Assembly: GCA_041586615.1 (NCBI GenBank)
Contig: JBFGZS010000013.1
Location: 12,321 to 76,320, forward strand
Origin: Motiliproteus sp041586615
Lineage (GTDB): Bacteria > Pseudomonadota > Gammaproteobacteria > Pseudomonadales > Balneatricaceae
Direction of reading: 5' to 3'
DNA: 64,000 nt
The notes under the pieces were generated by a model. It was not told where the DNA came from and did no database searches. It saw only the letters and a list, made by a program, of their open reading frames with translations. Both the position numbers and the translations under genes were made by a program. This document shows positions 16,248-24,891 of the stretch, piece after piece. The stretch's first letter is position 1; every line of letters starts with the position of its first letter.

Positions 16248-17275
16248 TCTCTCTGTTGTCCCGTCGGATCCGGGCGGGGGTGTCATCGCGGTGGGCGCAA
16301 CGACTCGCCTCGCGGCAGCTTACGGTGCTGTTTTTTCTGCTGACGGCGCTGTCGGTGCTCGCGGTGATCCAGTTAGGGCTTGCCGCAACCCCGCTGATGG
16401 TGGCTCCTTTTGGTTTGCTGCTACTGAATCTGGGGGCTGCGATTGTGGCTCTGCCTCGATTTCGTCGCGATCTGCCGCTGCTGACCTTCCATCTGGCGCT
16501 GCTGCTGCTGATGGTTCTGCTGATTATTGCGCGCCTCACCTACCAACAGGCGACCACGACGGTGATCCGTGGTGAAAGTTTTAGCGGCAACCTGCTCAAC
16601 AATGACTACGGCTTACTGCGGGGGGGCGAGATCTATGATTTGCAGTTTACCAATTTGGATTTCACCGAGTATTATCCCGAGGGAAGTCGTTTTCAGCATA
16701 CCCGTAACCGCGTGCGCTGGCAGGATGGCGCGGGACAGTTGCGAGTCTCGGAGATTCACGATGACCAGCCGCTGGTTATCGATGGCTATCGTATCTATAC
16801 CACCAGTATTCGCGGTTATGCACCGCTGTTTCACTGGCAAGGACGTAACGGCGTCGAGACCCTGGGGCGGGTGCAACTCAACAACGCGGTCGATAATGAG
16901 ACCCCGCCGGTCAATGAGTGGCAGTTACCCGATGGCACACCCGTCTGGGCGATGCTCGATCTGAGCGATGAAAATCCGGCAAGTTTTGCACCCAGGAATC
17001 CCCGACGTGACCGGATAGACCTGGAGGCCGATACATTACCGCACCGACTGGTGCTGCGGGTCGGTGAGGTTCGCCATGAGCTTGTACTTGGCGGCAAACT
17101 TGAACTCGACAATGGTGTGCTGACTTACTTAAAACTCGATCCCTGGATGGGATACTTCATCGTTTATGACCCGACCCAATCATGGCTGATCGCAACCGTG
17201 GCGGTGGGGGTCTTGAGCTTGCTCTGGTTTTATACCCGGCAAATATTTCGTCGTAGCCGCTGGGATTCCGATTGA
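16244..17275 (+). CDS. ResB-like cytochrome c biogenesis protein (System II)
   Basis: This is a ResB/Ccs1-type membrane protein of 343 residues. Three hydrophobic helices lie in the first ~100 residues, followed by a large periplasmic domain (~200 residues) and a last helix near 305-330. ResB works with CcsA to export haem and attach it to CXXCH motifs. The ATG at 16244 overlaps the cytochrome stop by 4 bp (ATGA) and has GGGAAAAA upstream. Sequence conservation with canonical ResB is loose, so the assignment rests on topology, the domain pattern and a CcsA gene in the same operon. Confidence 0.8.
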   Translation: MISLLSRRIRAGVSSRWAQRLASRQLTVLFFLLTALSVLAVIQLGLAATPLMVAPFGLLLLNLGAAIVALPRFRRDLPLLTFHLALLLLMVLLIIARLTYQQATTTVIRGESFSGNLLNNDYGLLRGGEIYDLQFTNLDFTEYYPEGSRFQHTRNRVRWQDGAGQLRVSEIHDDQPLVIDGYRIYTTSIRGYAPLFHWQGRNGVETLGRVQLNNAVDNETPPVNEWQLPDGTPVWAMLDLSDENPASFAPRNPRRDRIDLEADTLPHRLVLRVGEVRHELVLGGKLELDNGVLTYLKLDPWMGYFIVYDPTQSWLIATVAVGVLSLLWFYTRQIFRRSRWDSD

Positions 17276-18126
17276 TGAGTAGTTTTTTCTTTCAATTATC
17301 TGCCGGCAGCACGCTAATGTTGTCGCTGCTATTCGGCAGTCACAGTGCCATGGCGTCAGAAACCTGGCAGGAGCCGATAACGGGAATGGTCTTTGCGGCA
17401 ATCCCCGGCGGCTGCTATCAAATGGGCAATCCAGATGCTTTAAACCCAGAAAGGGCCGATTATCAGCGGAGGCAGCTGGGCTATAAGGATTTTCGCTTCG
17501 CCGACGAGGCACCGGTACACAAAGTGTGTCTGGATCCTTTCTGGATTGGTGAAACGGAGGTCACTGCCCGCCAGTGGTTGGCCGTGACGGGGAGTCCCTC
17601 CCCCGCCGGTCTTGACCAGCAGCCGGCAAGCGGAATCAGTTGGCGGCAGGCGCAGCGTTTCGCGCAGCAGCTGACATTGCTTTCTGAGGGCGGGTATCTG
17701 TATCGTCTGCCGACGGAAGCGGAATGGGAATATGCCTGCCTGGCCGGCGGAGAGGCTGCTAACGCGTCGCAGGATCCTGGGTCTGCGACGAGAGAACGTG
17801 TCGCAGGCAGGGCCTGGTACAGCCTGCCTGGCCGGCGTATTCTGCAGCCAAGCCCGGTAGCCATGCTCGACCCCAATCCTTGGGGGCTTAAGGATATGTT
17901 GGGTAATGTGTGGGAGTGGACAGCGGATAGTTATTCGAAAGAGGCTTATCTTCAGCATGCGTTAAACAACCCTCACATTGAACAGGCCGGTGGGAACAGA
18001 GTGATACGCGGAGCCAGTTATCGCAGCGACTGGAAAGAGGTTCGCTGCGCGAGCCGCGGCGATTACCCGGCAGAGCTTGGCCTGGGGCATATCGGTTTTA
18101 GGTTGGTAAGGGTTGAAAAGCCGTGA
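17272..18126 (+). CDS. Exported FGE-sulfatase-fold protein, type A, copy 1
   Basis: The protein has 284 residues with a signal peptide ending near AMASET. It carries the SUMF1/FGE-sulfatase domain: FAAIPGGCYQMG at the start, IGETEVTARQWL, RLPTEAEWEYACLAGG and DMLGNVWEWTAD. The region that in true formylglycine-generating enzymes bears two catalytic cysteines reads RGASYRSDWKEVRCASRG, without that CxxxxC pair. It is therefore unlikely to be a formylglycine-generating oxidase. Its start overlaps resB by 4 bp. It is homologous to the protein at 20047, forming one half of a duplicated pair. Confidence 0.86.
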   Translation: MMSSFFFQLSAGSTLMLSLLFGSHSAMASETWQEPITGMVFAAIPGGCYQMGNPDALNPERADYQRRQLGYKDFRFADEAPVHKVCLDPFWIGETEVTARQWLAVTGSPSPAGLDQQPASGISWRQAQRFAQQLTLLSEGGYLYRLPTEAEWEYACLAGGEAANASQDPGSATRERVAGRAWYSLPGRRILQPSPVAMLDPNPWGLKDMLGNVWEWTADSYSKEAYLQHALNNPHIEQAGGNRVIRGASYRSDWKEVRCASRGDYPAELGLGHIGFRLVRVEKP

Positions 18127-19136
18127 GTATTTTTCAGCGATATTTAGCGCTCGCCAGGTGGTTGGCTCTAAGTTTATCTTTGGCGACGAACCACAGCTTG
18201 GCCGAGACCCAGATTGCGGCTTTGCCACACGAGGTCGAAGTCAATGGTGTGGCGTTTGTGCTGATTCCGGAAGGTTTCTTTCGCTACACGGTGGAAACCG
18301 GCGCGGTCATGCGGGAGATGCAACCCGGGCAGAGCTACAACCGACATGTGTCGGTCTGGCTGAATTCATTCTACCTTGCCAAGTATGAAGCGACTGCTGA
18401 GGACCTGTTACGTTTTCTTCATTCCAGCGCTGCTTCGGAGCAGTTCAAGCAAGCATATCGCCGCTTATTGATTGAGGACCGTGACACGGAGGAGCGGTTC
18501 GGCAGCTGGAGAACACTGTCTTTAGATAATACGGGGCGTTTCATTATTCGTGCAGGAGATAGACAGCCGGCGAACTACCTGAGCTGGGAGTTAGCTAACC
18601 GTTTCGCTATCGGGATGGGGTTTCGACTGCCTACCGAAGCGGAATGGCAGAAGGCCGCACGGGGTATTGATAATCGGATCTGGCCCTGGGGTAGTATTCA
18701 TGGGGATGATACTTACGCTAATTTTGGTATCGGTCGTACCGGCAGACCGGTCTCTGTGGATAGCTATCCCCGGGGACGCTCTCCTTATGGTGTCTATCAG
18801 ATGGCGGGTAATGTCAGTGAATATGTCGCCGATTGGTATAACGAAGAGTTTGATGCCAGTTTGCAGGACGGCGTCCGCGATCCCAAGTTAGCCGCTTCTG
18901 GCTCAAAGATCCCCTTTGACGGGCCGCGGCGGATCAGTAAAGGCGGCGATTGGAGTCCGAATATTACTCTGTTAGCAATAGGATTTCGTAACTACGTAGA
19001 CCCGGATCGCTCGACAGACCGAACCGGCGTACGCTTTGCGCTGGATGCGTCCCGAGTTATCGAATGGCTGAATAGTGGTATGGCAATTGTTCCTGACCAA
19101 TCGGTATTGACTACAACCTTACAGGATAAGCTATGA
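18123..19136 (+). CDS. Exported FGE-sulfatase-fold protein, type B, copy 1
   Basis: The protein has 337 residues with a signal peptide ending near NHSLAET. The FGE-like domain opens with EVEVNGVAFVLIPEGFF and contains RLPTEAEWQKAARG, WPWG and QMAGNVSEYVADWY. The C-terminal segment reads SKGGDWSPNITLLAIGFRNY and has no cysteine, so catalytic FGE chemistry is not expected. The GTG start overlaps the upstream stop by 4 bp. It resembles the product at 20940 much more than its direct neighbour, so the A-B pair was probably duplicated as a unit. Confidence 0.85.
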   Translation: MSIFQRYLALARWLALSLSLATNHSLAETQIAALPHEVEVNGVAFVLIPEGFFRYTVETGAVMREMQPGQSYNRHVSVWLNSFYLAKYEATAEDLLRFLHSSAASEQFKQAYRRLLIEDRDTEERFGSWRTLSLDNTGRFIIRAGDRQPANYLSWELANRFAIGMGFRLPTEAEWQKAARGIDNRIWPWGSIHGDDTYANFGIGRTGRPVSVDSYPRGRSPYGVYQMAGNVSEYVADWYNEEFDASLQDGVRDPKLAASGSKIPFDGPRRISKGGDWSPNITLLAIGFRNYVDPDRSTDRTGVRFALDASRVIEWLNSGMAIVPDQSVLTTTLQDKL

Positions 19137-20005
19137 CCTCGAGCACTACAGTCTCTCGTTCAAGTTCACGGCCGCGTAAAGATATCCGGCTTAAGGCTAT
19201 CGGTGCGCTGCTGCTTTTGGTGGCGCTGTTGGTGTTGCTGGTAAACCTGACCCCCGGGCGGGAAAGTCCGGTGTTGGAGGTCATCACAACAGAAGCACCT
19301 CCAATCGATACAAAGCACAGTGGCTACCGATCTTTTGATCGGAACTACAGCGTTGCTCAGACTCATGACGACGCTTCAGAGGAAGCCGTTAAGCTACCTG
19401 AAAGATTGGTTGATCCTCAACAAGACCCGAAGGGGCATATGCATCAGGCCTCCCGGCAGGAGGCTGAACGCCGTTTCGGTCAGGCGGTGGTGATGCTGCA
19501 TGCCAAGCGTTATTCCGAAGCGGTTGTTGCTCTGGATCGATTTCTTCGCCTGGCGCCAGACAGTTCCGATGGCTATGTGAACCTGGGCTATGCGTTGCTG
19601 GGGTTAGCGGCGTACCCGGATGCGTATTTAGCCTTTGAGCAGGCGATTGATCTTAATCCGGCTCAGGCCAATGCTTACTATGGTGCAGCTATCGCCCAAG
19701 AAGGCATGGGTGATTTGGAAGCTGCTCTGGGAGGTATGCGTTCTTTCCTGCATCTTACCGACAAAAAGCCAGGCCAGATCCACGTAGCGCGGGCTCGCTC
19801 TGCTATCTGGGAGTGGGAAGCACGCCTGGGCCGCGGACCCTGGGGGCCAACTAAAGGCATACCTCCGGGCTTTAGTGCTGAGGAGTTGGCGCGAGATGGT
19901 CGGGGTGTGGGCATCAAAATGCCGCGGCCAGAGACAATCGATGAAAATGGCGCGATGCAGTATGATATTCGCTCAAATGAAAAGACGGAGTTGTTCGAGC
20001 GTTAA
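19133..20005 (+). CDS. Membrane-anchored TPR protein
   Basis: The protein has 290 residues. A basic N-terminus leads to one hydrophobic helix (about residues 22-41), placing the rest in the periplasm. Residues ~105-210 contain three to four TPR units (for example DGYVNLGYALLGLAAYPDAY and NAYYGAAIAQEGMGDL). The arrangement recalls NrfG and the C-terminal part of CcmI, which hold apocytochromes for haem attachment. The ATG overlaps the type B gene stop by 4 bp. A chaperone role for the 11-haem apocytochrome is inference from fold and context. Confidence 0.8.
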   Translation: MTSSTTVSRSSSRPRKDIRLKAIGALLLLVALLVLLVNLTPGRESPVLEVITTEAPPIDTKHSGYRSFDRNYSVAQTHDDASEEAVKLPERLVDPQQDPKGHMHQASRQEAERRFGQAVVMLHAKRYSEAVVALDRFLRLAPDSSDGYVNLGYALLGLAAYPDAYLAFEQAIDLNPAQANAYYGAAIAQEGMGDLEAALGGMRSFLHLTDKKPGQIHVARARSAIWEWEARLGRGPWGPTKGIPPGFSAEELARDGRGVGIKMPRPETIDENGAMQYDIRSNEKTELFER

Positions 20006-20046
20006 GAACGGGTAGGGAATCGTAATCAGCTTAGAGGGGTTAGGAC

Positions 20047-20883
20047 GTGAATAAACAGATGGATCGGCTGGTCAAGTCAGTGAGCATAGGCTTTATCTTA
20101 TGCCTACTGAGCTCGGTGTCCCGCGCAGAACTCGCTAGCCAGTGGCGTCATCCGGAAAGTGGCATGCAATTTGTCCGTATCGATGCAGGCTGCTTTATGA
20201 TGGGCGCGGAACGTGCCTGGACAGGGAGGCTAGATCGGATTCCTGAGGGGCCTCGCCCGGATGAGTTGCCACGTCATCGTGTCTGTGTCGATAGCTTTTG
20301 GCTGGCAACGCATGAGGTGACACGGACACAGTGGCAGCAGATACGCGGTATGGCGCTACCCGTTGCCGAGGGGGATTTGCCGGTTACCGATATCAGTCTG
20401 GCCCAGGCAGAGGCGTTTGTTCAGCGTTTGAATCAGTCGGGGGAAGCGGGCTATCGCTTGCCGACGGAAGCCGAATGGGAATATGCCTGCCGAGCCGGTA
20501 GCGATGATAGCGCTACCGATTTGGCTAGTCCCGAGCATGTGGCTTACCTGCGCACCATCGCCCGTTTTCTAGACCCGGCCCCCTTTGATCCGAGTATATT
20601 TCCTGTGGGATCAATGCCGGCCAACGACTGGGGCTTGTATGACATGCTGGGTAACGCCTGGGAGTTAACCGGTGATGACTACCAGCCGGAAGGTTATCGT
20701 TTACACGCCCCATCCAATCCGTTTGTCGACCAAGGTGGAGAGCGTCAGGTTATCCGCGGTGGCAGCTTTCGCAGTGACCGGTTCCAGGTACGCTGTGGTG
20801 CCAGGAGCTTTGCGCTTGCCGAGGATCCGCTGCCGACGGTTGGCTTGCGAATTGCGATCTCCATCCCGACAGAGAGTGAATAA
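20047..20883 (+). CDS. Exported FGE-sulfatase-fold protein, type A, copy 2
   Basis: The protein has 278 residues with a signal peptide ending near SRAEL. The domain follows type A copy 1 closely: FVRIDAGCFMMG, LATHEVTRTQWQQ, RLPTEAEWEYACRAGS and DMLGNAWELTGDDY. The segment homologous to the FGE active site reads RGGSFRSDRFQVRCGARS, again lacking the catalytic cysteine pair. It uses a GTG start with GAGGGG upstream and follows the TPR gene by 41 bp. Confidence 0.86.
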   Translation: MNKQMDRLVKSVSIGFILCLLSSVSRAELASQWRHPESGMQFVRIDAGCFMMGAERAWTGRLDRIPEGPRPDELPRHRVCVDSFWLATHEVTRTQWQQIRGMALPVAEGDLPVTDISLAQAEAFVQRLNQSGEAGYRLPTEAEWEYACRAGSDDSATDLASPEHVAYLRTIARFLDPAPFDPSIFPVGSMPANDWGLYDMLGNAWELTGDDYQPEGYRLHAPSNPFVDQGGERQVIRGGSFRSDRFQVRCGARSFALAEDPLPTVGLRIAISIPTESE

Positions 20884-20939
20884 CCGGTGCGCCTGAAGCA
20901 ATTGATAATATTAGCGTATGAGCAACATGAGGCATCCGT

Positions 20940-21905
20940 ATGAAAACGTTGGTTGGGTGGGGCAGGTTAAAAGCCTTGATGTTTCTCGCTGTACTGGCAG
21001 GTTTCAGCTCGTTATCATCAGCCGGGCAAGAGCGTGATCGCTTGCCGGTGGAAGTGGTGGTTAACGGTGTGGAGTTTGTGCGGATACCTGCCGGCTGGTT
21101 CTATAAAACAGACGGTGTCGCCGGTGAGGTTGCCGATGCGGCGGTGGACGATAGAGTGAGTGATGATCGCATCCGGATCTGGTTGGATGATTACTATATC
21201 GGCAAGTATGAGGCACGAGCCCGGGATCTGGTGGCGTTTCTTAATGCAGACCAGGGCGAGACGCTGGTCTATGAAGGAATAGGTAAAAGCTGCTCCGTTG
21301 GGCAGGAGTCAAACGGTCGTTATATGCAGTTCCGCCCCGATGATAACCTGCCTGCCACCCATCTCTCCTGGGAGCAGGCGAATGCCTGGGCGCGCTGGAT
21401 GGGATTCCGCTTACCCGCGGAGTTGGAATGGGAGAAAGCGGCGCGCGGTACCGACCTGCGTCGATTCCCTTGGGGTAATGAATACCCCGATGAGACTTAT
21501 GCCCGGTTCCGCACCCGTAGCTACTGCTCGGTGCAGCCGGTGGATGCCTATAAAAAGGGCCGCTCCCCTTACGGTATCTACAACATGGCAGGCAATGTCT
21601 ACGAATATGTGGATGATTGGGTCAATCACGACTTTGACAAAAATCTTAAAAACGGGGTCAGGAATCCTATCCCCGCCGCAGAAGGGACTTTTTTCGCAGA
21701 GAAAACCGAGCAGTACGAGCGAGGCCCCTGGAAGATGTTGAAAGGGGGTCGCTGGGGCTCTACCGGTAATTTTCTTCGGATAAATCATCGGCTTTCAACC
21801 CGTCCCGACCATATATTCCGCTGCAACGGAACCCGTTTCGCCATTGATGCCGAATCTGTGCGAGAACACCTTCGCATGGGGTCTGCTGAAATCACTCGTC
21901 TGTAG
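20940..21905 (+). CDS. Exported FGE-sulfatase-fold protein, type B, copy 2
   Basis: The protein has 321 residues with a signal peptide ending near SSAGQ. It shows the type B opening EVVVNGVEFVRIPAGWF, then RLPAELEWEKAARG, FPWGNEYPDETY and NMAGNVYEYVDDW. The active-site-equivalent region (LKGGRWGSTGNFLRINHRLS) lacks cysteines. Type A copy 2 and this gene repeat the order of type A and B copy 1, which points to a past tandem duplication of a two-gene cassette. Confidence 0.86.
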   Translation: MKTLVGWGRLKALMFLAVLAGFSSLSSAGQERDRLPVEVVVNGVEFVRIPAGWFYKTDGVAGEVADAAVDDRVSDDRIRIWLDDYYIGKYEARARDLVAFLNADQGETLVYEGIGKSCSVGQESNGRYMQFRPDDNLPATHLSWEQANAWARWMGFRLPAELEWEKAARGTDLRRFPWGNEYPDETYARFRTRSYCSVQPVDAYKKGRSPYGIYNMAGNVYEYVDDWVNHDFDKNLKNGVRNPIPAAEGTFFAEKTEQYERGPWKMLKGGRWGSTGNFLRINHRLSTRPDHIFRCNGTRFAIDAESVREHLRMGSAEITRL

Positions 21906-21933
21906 TTTGTCGTTTGTCGTATAAGGATAAGCC

Positions 21934-22758
21934 GTGATAGATCTTGTACAGCTGGAAACCCTGACGCTTTGGGCTGCGCTGCTCGGTTATGTAGCGATTA
22001 CTGTCTGGTCGGTAATCAGTTTGGTGTTTCGTCGCCCAACCGGTAATCGTTTGTTTGTGTTGATTTTACTGAGTACCGGGTTGCATACGCTGTCTATCGG
22101 CTTACGCTGGTATATTCAGGGGCATGTACCGGTAATCGGCCCCTATGAGATGCTCTCGGCCAATATTTGGGGGCTGATGGCAGCGGTGACCGTGGGTTAT
22201 TGGCTGTTGCCAAAAGTCAGGGCGATGGTGGCTGTCCTGATGCCGATCATTATTATGCTGATGGCTTGGATGTTGCTGAAACCCGATGACCTCACCTCTC
22301 AACCCAACTCTTATGAGACCGTGTGGTTGTTTATTCATATCGGTTTTCTAAAGCTGTTCCTGGGTGCCGCTTTTATAGCACTAGGCATGGCGATCATTGT
22401 ACTACTGCGTGCTGGCGGTATTGGAATCGATCGTTTCTCCCGGTTGCCCGACGATAAAGGGCTGGATGCCAGGGCTTACCGTTTTATGGCTGTGGCGCTC
22501 ATCTTTGATACCTTGGGCGTTGTTGCTGGTGCAATCTGGGCACAAGATGCCTGGCGGCGCTACTGGTCCTGGGATCCTTTGGAAGTGTGGTCGCTGGTGA
22601 CCTGGCTTTGTATCGGGCTGATGCTGCATATCCGCACGCAGTTTAAGACGGGACCTGTTGTTAACGCTTGGCTTATATTAGGGACCTGGATCGTGGCCTT
22701 CTTTACCTTTTTTGGCATCCCCTTTGTTTCTGACGCGCTTCATAAGGGGATGATCTGA
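21934..22758 (+). CDS. CcsA/ResC-type haem-handling protein (System II cytochrome c synthesis)
   Basis: The protein has 274 residues with about eight membrane helices. The tryptophan-rich periplasmic motif WAQDAWRRYWSWDPLEVWSL matches the WWD haem-binding motif of CcsA/CcmC/CcmF proteins, and histidines in HTLSIGLRW, HIGFLKL and HIRTQF are candidate haem ligands. With ResB it would form the haem lyase. Here the partner gene is five genes upstream, separated by the FGE-fold and TPR genes. GTG start with AAGGA upstream. It closes the operon. Confidence 0.88.
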   Translation: MIDLVQLETLTLWAALLGYVAITVWSVISLVFRRPTGNRLFVLILLSTGLHTLSIGLRWYIQGHVPVIGPYEMLSANIWGLMAAVTVGYWLLPKVRAMVAVLMPIIIMLMAWMLLKPDDLTSQPNSYETVWLFIHIGFLKLFLGAAFIALGMAIIVLLRAGGIGIDRFSRLPDDKGLDARAYRFMAVALIFDTLGVVAGAIWAQDAWRRYWSWDPLEVWSLVTWLCIGLMLHIRTQFKTGPVVNAWLILGTWIVAFFTFFGIPFVSDALHKGMI

Positions 22759-22903
22759 ATTTCTAGGGAACTTCAGCATAAAAACCTGATCGAACGGGCT
22801 TGAATACGTAAGGTTATCCAATAAAATCAACGTTATTTCGCCGTTCTATGACGGTGTTGTATTGGATCGCTTTTCCCAGAAAGGCCTTATTCAGGATAAT
22901 GTT

Positions 22904-23872
22904 GTGGAATCTACAAGCCCGTTAAGTCAATTTCAGTCTTTACGTCGCTGGCTTCAGTCCCAAATCATCGGCCAACCGGTGCTGGTGGATCGTCTGTTAA
23001 CCGCGCTGCTGGCCGACGGCCACCTTCTGGTTGAAGGCGCGCCGGGTCTGGCCAAGACCAAAGCGATCAAGATGCTATCCCAGGGGGTCGAAGGCGACTT
23101 CCATCGCGTACAGTTCACCCCCGACCTGCTGCCCGCCGATATTACCGGCAGTGATATCTACCGCCCCGAAGATGGCAGTTTTCATTTTCAGCCCGGGCCG
23201 ATTTTTCATAACCTGGTGCTCGCCGATGAGATCAACCGTGCGCCGGCGAAAGTGCAGTCGGCGCTGCTGGAAGCGATGGCCGAGCGCCAGGTCAGTGTTG
23301 GTCAGGAGAGCTACCCCTTACCGGCCTTTTTCCTGGTGATGGCGACCCAGAACCCGATCGAACAGGAAGGCACCTACCCCTTACCGGAAGCGCAACTGGA
23401 TCGTTTTCTGTTGCAGGTTAATGTTGACTACCCCGATGCGCAGTCAGAGTTGGCGATTTTGCGTCTGGCGCGTAATGAAGCCGGCCAAGGCGAGGCGCTG
23501 ATGGCGCAGCCTGTCTCCCAGCAGACCCTGATGGCGGCGCGCAGCGAAGTGTTGGGGCTGTATATGGCCGAGCCTGTGGAGCACTATATTGTGCAGTTGA
23601 TCATGGCCACCCGCGAACCGGGACGTTATTCCCGGGAGCTAGCCGGTTTTATCGAGTACGGTGCCAGTCCGCGGGCGACCATTGCCCTCGATCGCTGTGC
23701 CCGTGCTCATGCCTGGCTGCAAGGTAAGGACTATGTCAGCCCTGAAGATGTTCAGGCGGTGGTTCATGATGTGCTGCGTCATCGTTTGATTATCAGCTTC
23801 GAGGCGCAGGCCAGTGGCGTCGATCACGATGCGTTGATCGATACGCTGGTCCAGCAGGTGCCCGTGGCTTGA
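22904..23872 (+). CDS. MoxR-family AAA+ ATPase
   Basis: The protein has 322 residues. Walker A is GAPGLAKTK, Walker B is LVLADEINRAP, and the sensor and arginine-finger regions follow (FLVMATQNPIEQEGTYPLPEAQ). MoxR ATPases act as chaperones with von Willebrand factor A (VWA) proteins encoded beside them. The GTG at 22904 is preferred because AGGAT sits 7 bp before it; a TTG at 22862 would add 14 residues but lacks a ribosome-binding site. It is the first gene of a six-gene MoxR/Bat operon. Confidence 0.92.
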   Translation: MESTSPLSQFQSLRRWLQSQIIGQPVLVDRLLTALLADGHLLVEGAPGLAKTKAIKMLSQGVEGDFHRVQFTPDLLPADITGSDIYRPEDGSFHFQPGPIFHNLVLADEINRAPAKVQSALLEAMAERQVSVGQESYPLPAFFLVMATQNPIEQEGTYPLPEAQLDRFLLQVNVDYPDAQSELAILRLARNEAGQGEALMAQPVSQQTLMAARSEVLGLYMAEPVEHYIVQLIMATREPGRYSRELAGFIEYGASPRATIALDRCARAHAWLQGKDYVSPEDVQAVVHDVLRHRLIISFEAQASGVDHDALIDTLVQQVPVA

Positions 23873-23955
23873 GGTGACGTCGGTTGTGAAAACGTGGACT
23901 GAGATAACGTGACTGAGACTGGCGTGCAATATTCCGACACAACGAGGTACGCGCT

Positions 23956-24891
23956 ATGAGCATTGCGGCGTTGCCGGGGACCCAGGCGCATTTTCCGATC
24001 GACGGCGCTTTTCCTGACCTGGACGGGCTGGTCGGGCTGCATCGTTATGTGCGTGAAATGCGATTGACGACCGCGCCGCGGCGCGGATCTGCCCTGGCCG
24101 GCGAATGGAAAAGCCGTCAGCGTGGCCGCGGTATGGATTTCGAAGAGGTCAGACTCTATCAGCCCGGTGATGATATCCGCAGTATCGATTGGCGGGTGAC
24201 CGCTCGAAGCCAGAAGCCGCATACCAAGCTGTTCAGCGAAGAACGCGAACGACCGGTGTTATTAGCAGCCGATCTGCGTTCGCCGATGTTTTTTGGCAGT
24301 GAAACCTGCTTTAAATCGGTGTACTGCGCGGCGTTGATGTCGGCGCTGGCCTGGATGGCTCTGGCGGGTCGAGATCGGGTGGGTGGCATTGTGCTGGGGG
24401 ATGAGGCCCATCATGAACTGCGGCCAAAGCGTAGTAAGCATCAGGTGTTGGAATGGATTCGCCAGCTGCATCATTTCAGTCGGCAGTTGCAGACGCCTTG
24501 CCCGGCGCAACAGCCGCAGCCCCTGAGCGTCATGCTGGATAAGCTGATTGCGATCAGCCGCCCGGGTAGTGCGATCATCGTGGCCAGTGATTTTCATGAC
24601 TTCGACGCTTCGTGCGTCCGTCGGTTGCATCAACTGACCCGGCATGCGGATCTGACCCTGTTTGGCCTCAGTGACCCGTTGGAACGGTCGCTACCCCGGC
24701 GCGGCGGCTTATGGGTGAGCAATGGTCTTGAGCGCAAGTTACTTCGTCATGAAGTCGATCAGCCGGCCCAGCTCAACCCGGGGTTGCTCGAATTGACGCG
24801 TCAGTGTGCCGGTCTGGGTATTCCATTGATGTCGTTGACGACAACAGATCCTTTGCTGCAGCGTCTGTACGGGAAAAGGAGGTCCCGATGA
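23956..24891 (+). CDS. DUF58 domain protein
   Basis: The protein has 311 residues. The DUF58 signature is clear: GMDFEEVRLYQPGDDIRSIDWRVTARS, followed by a VWA-like core with VLLAADLRSPMFFGS. It is cytoplasmic, without a signal peptide. DUF58 proteins are constant partners of MoxR ATPases and VWA proteins, though their biochemical role is not settled. The next gene begins 4 bp before its stop. Confidence 0.9.
   Translation: MSIAALPGTQAHFPIDGAFPDLDGLVGLHRYVREMRLTTAPRRGSALAGEWKSRQRGRGMDFEEVRLYQPGDDIRSIDWRVTARSQKPHTKLFSEERERPVLLAADLRSPMFFGSETCFKSVYCAALMSALAWMALAGRDRVGGIVLGDEAHHELRPKRSKHQVLEWIRQLHHFSRQLQTPCPAQQPQPLSVMLDKLIAISRPGSAIIVASDFHDFDASCVRRLHQLTRHADLTLFGLSDPLERSLPRRGGLWVSNGLERKLLRHEVDQPAQLNPGLLELTRQCAGLGIPLMSLTTTDPLLQRLYGKRRSR

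Noticed and set aside
17272..21905. True formylglycine-generating enzymes activating a sulfatase
   Set aside because: The catalytic cysteine pair is missing in all four, and no sulfatase gene is present.
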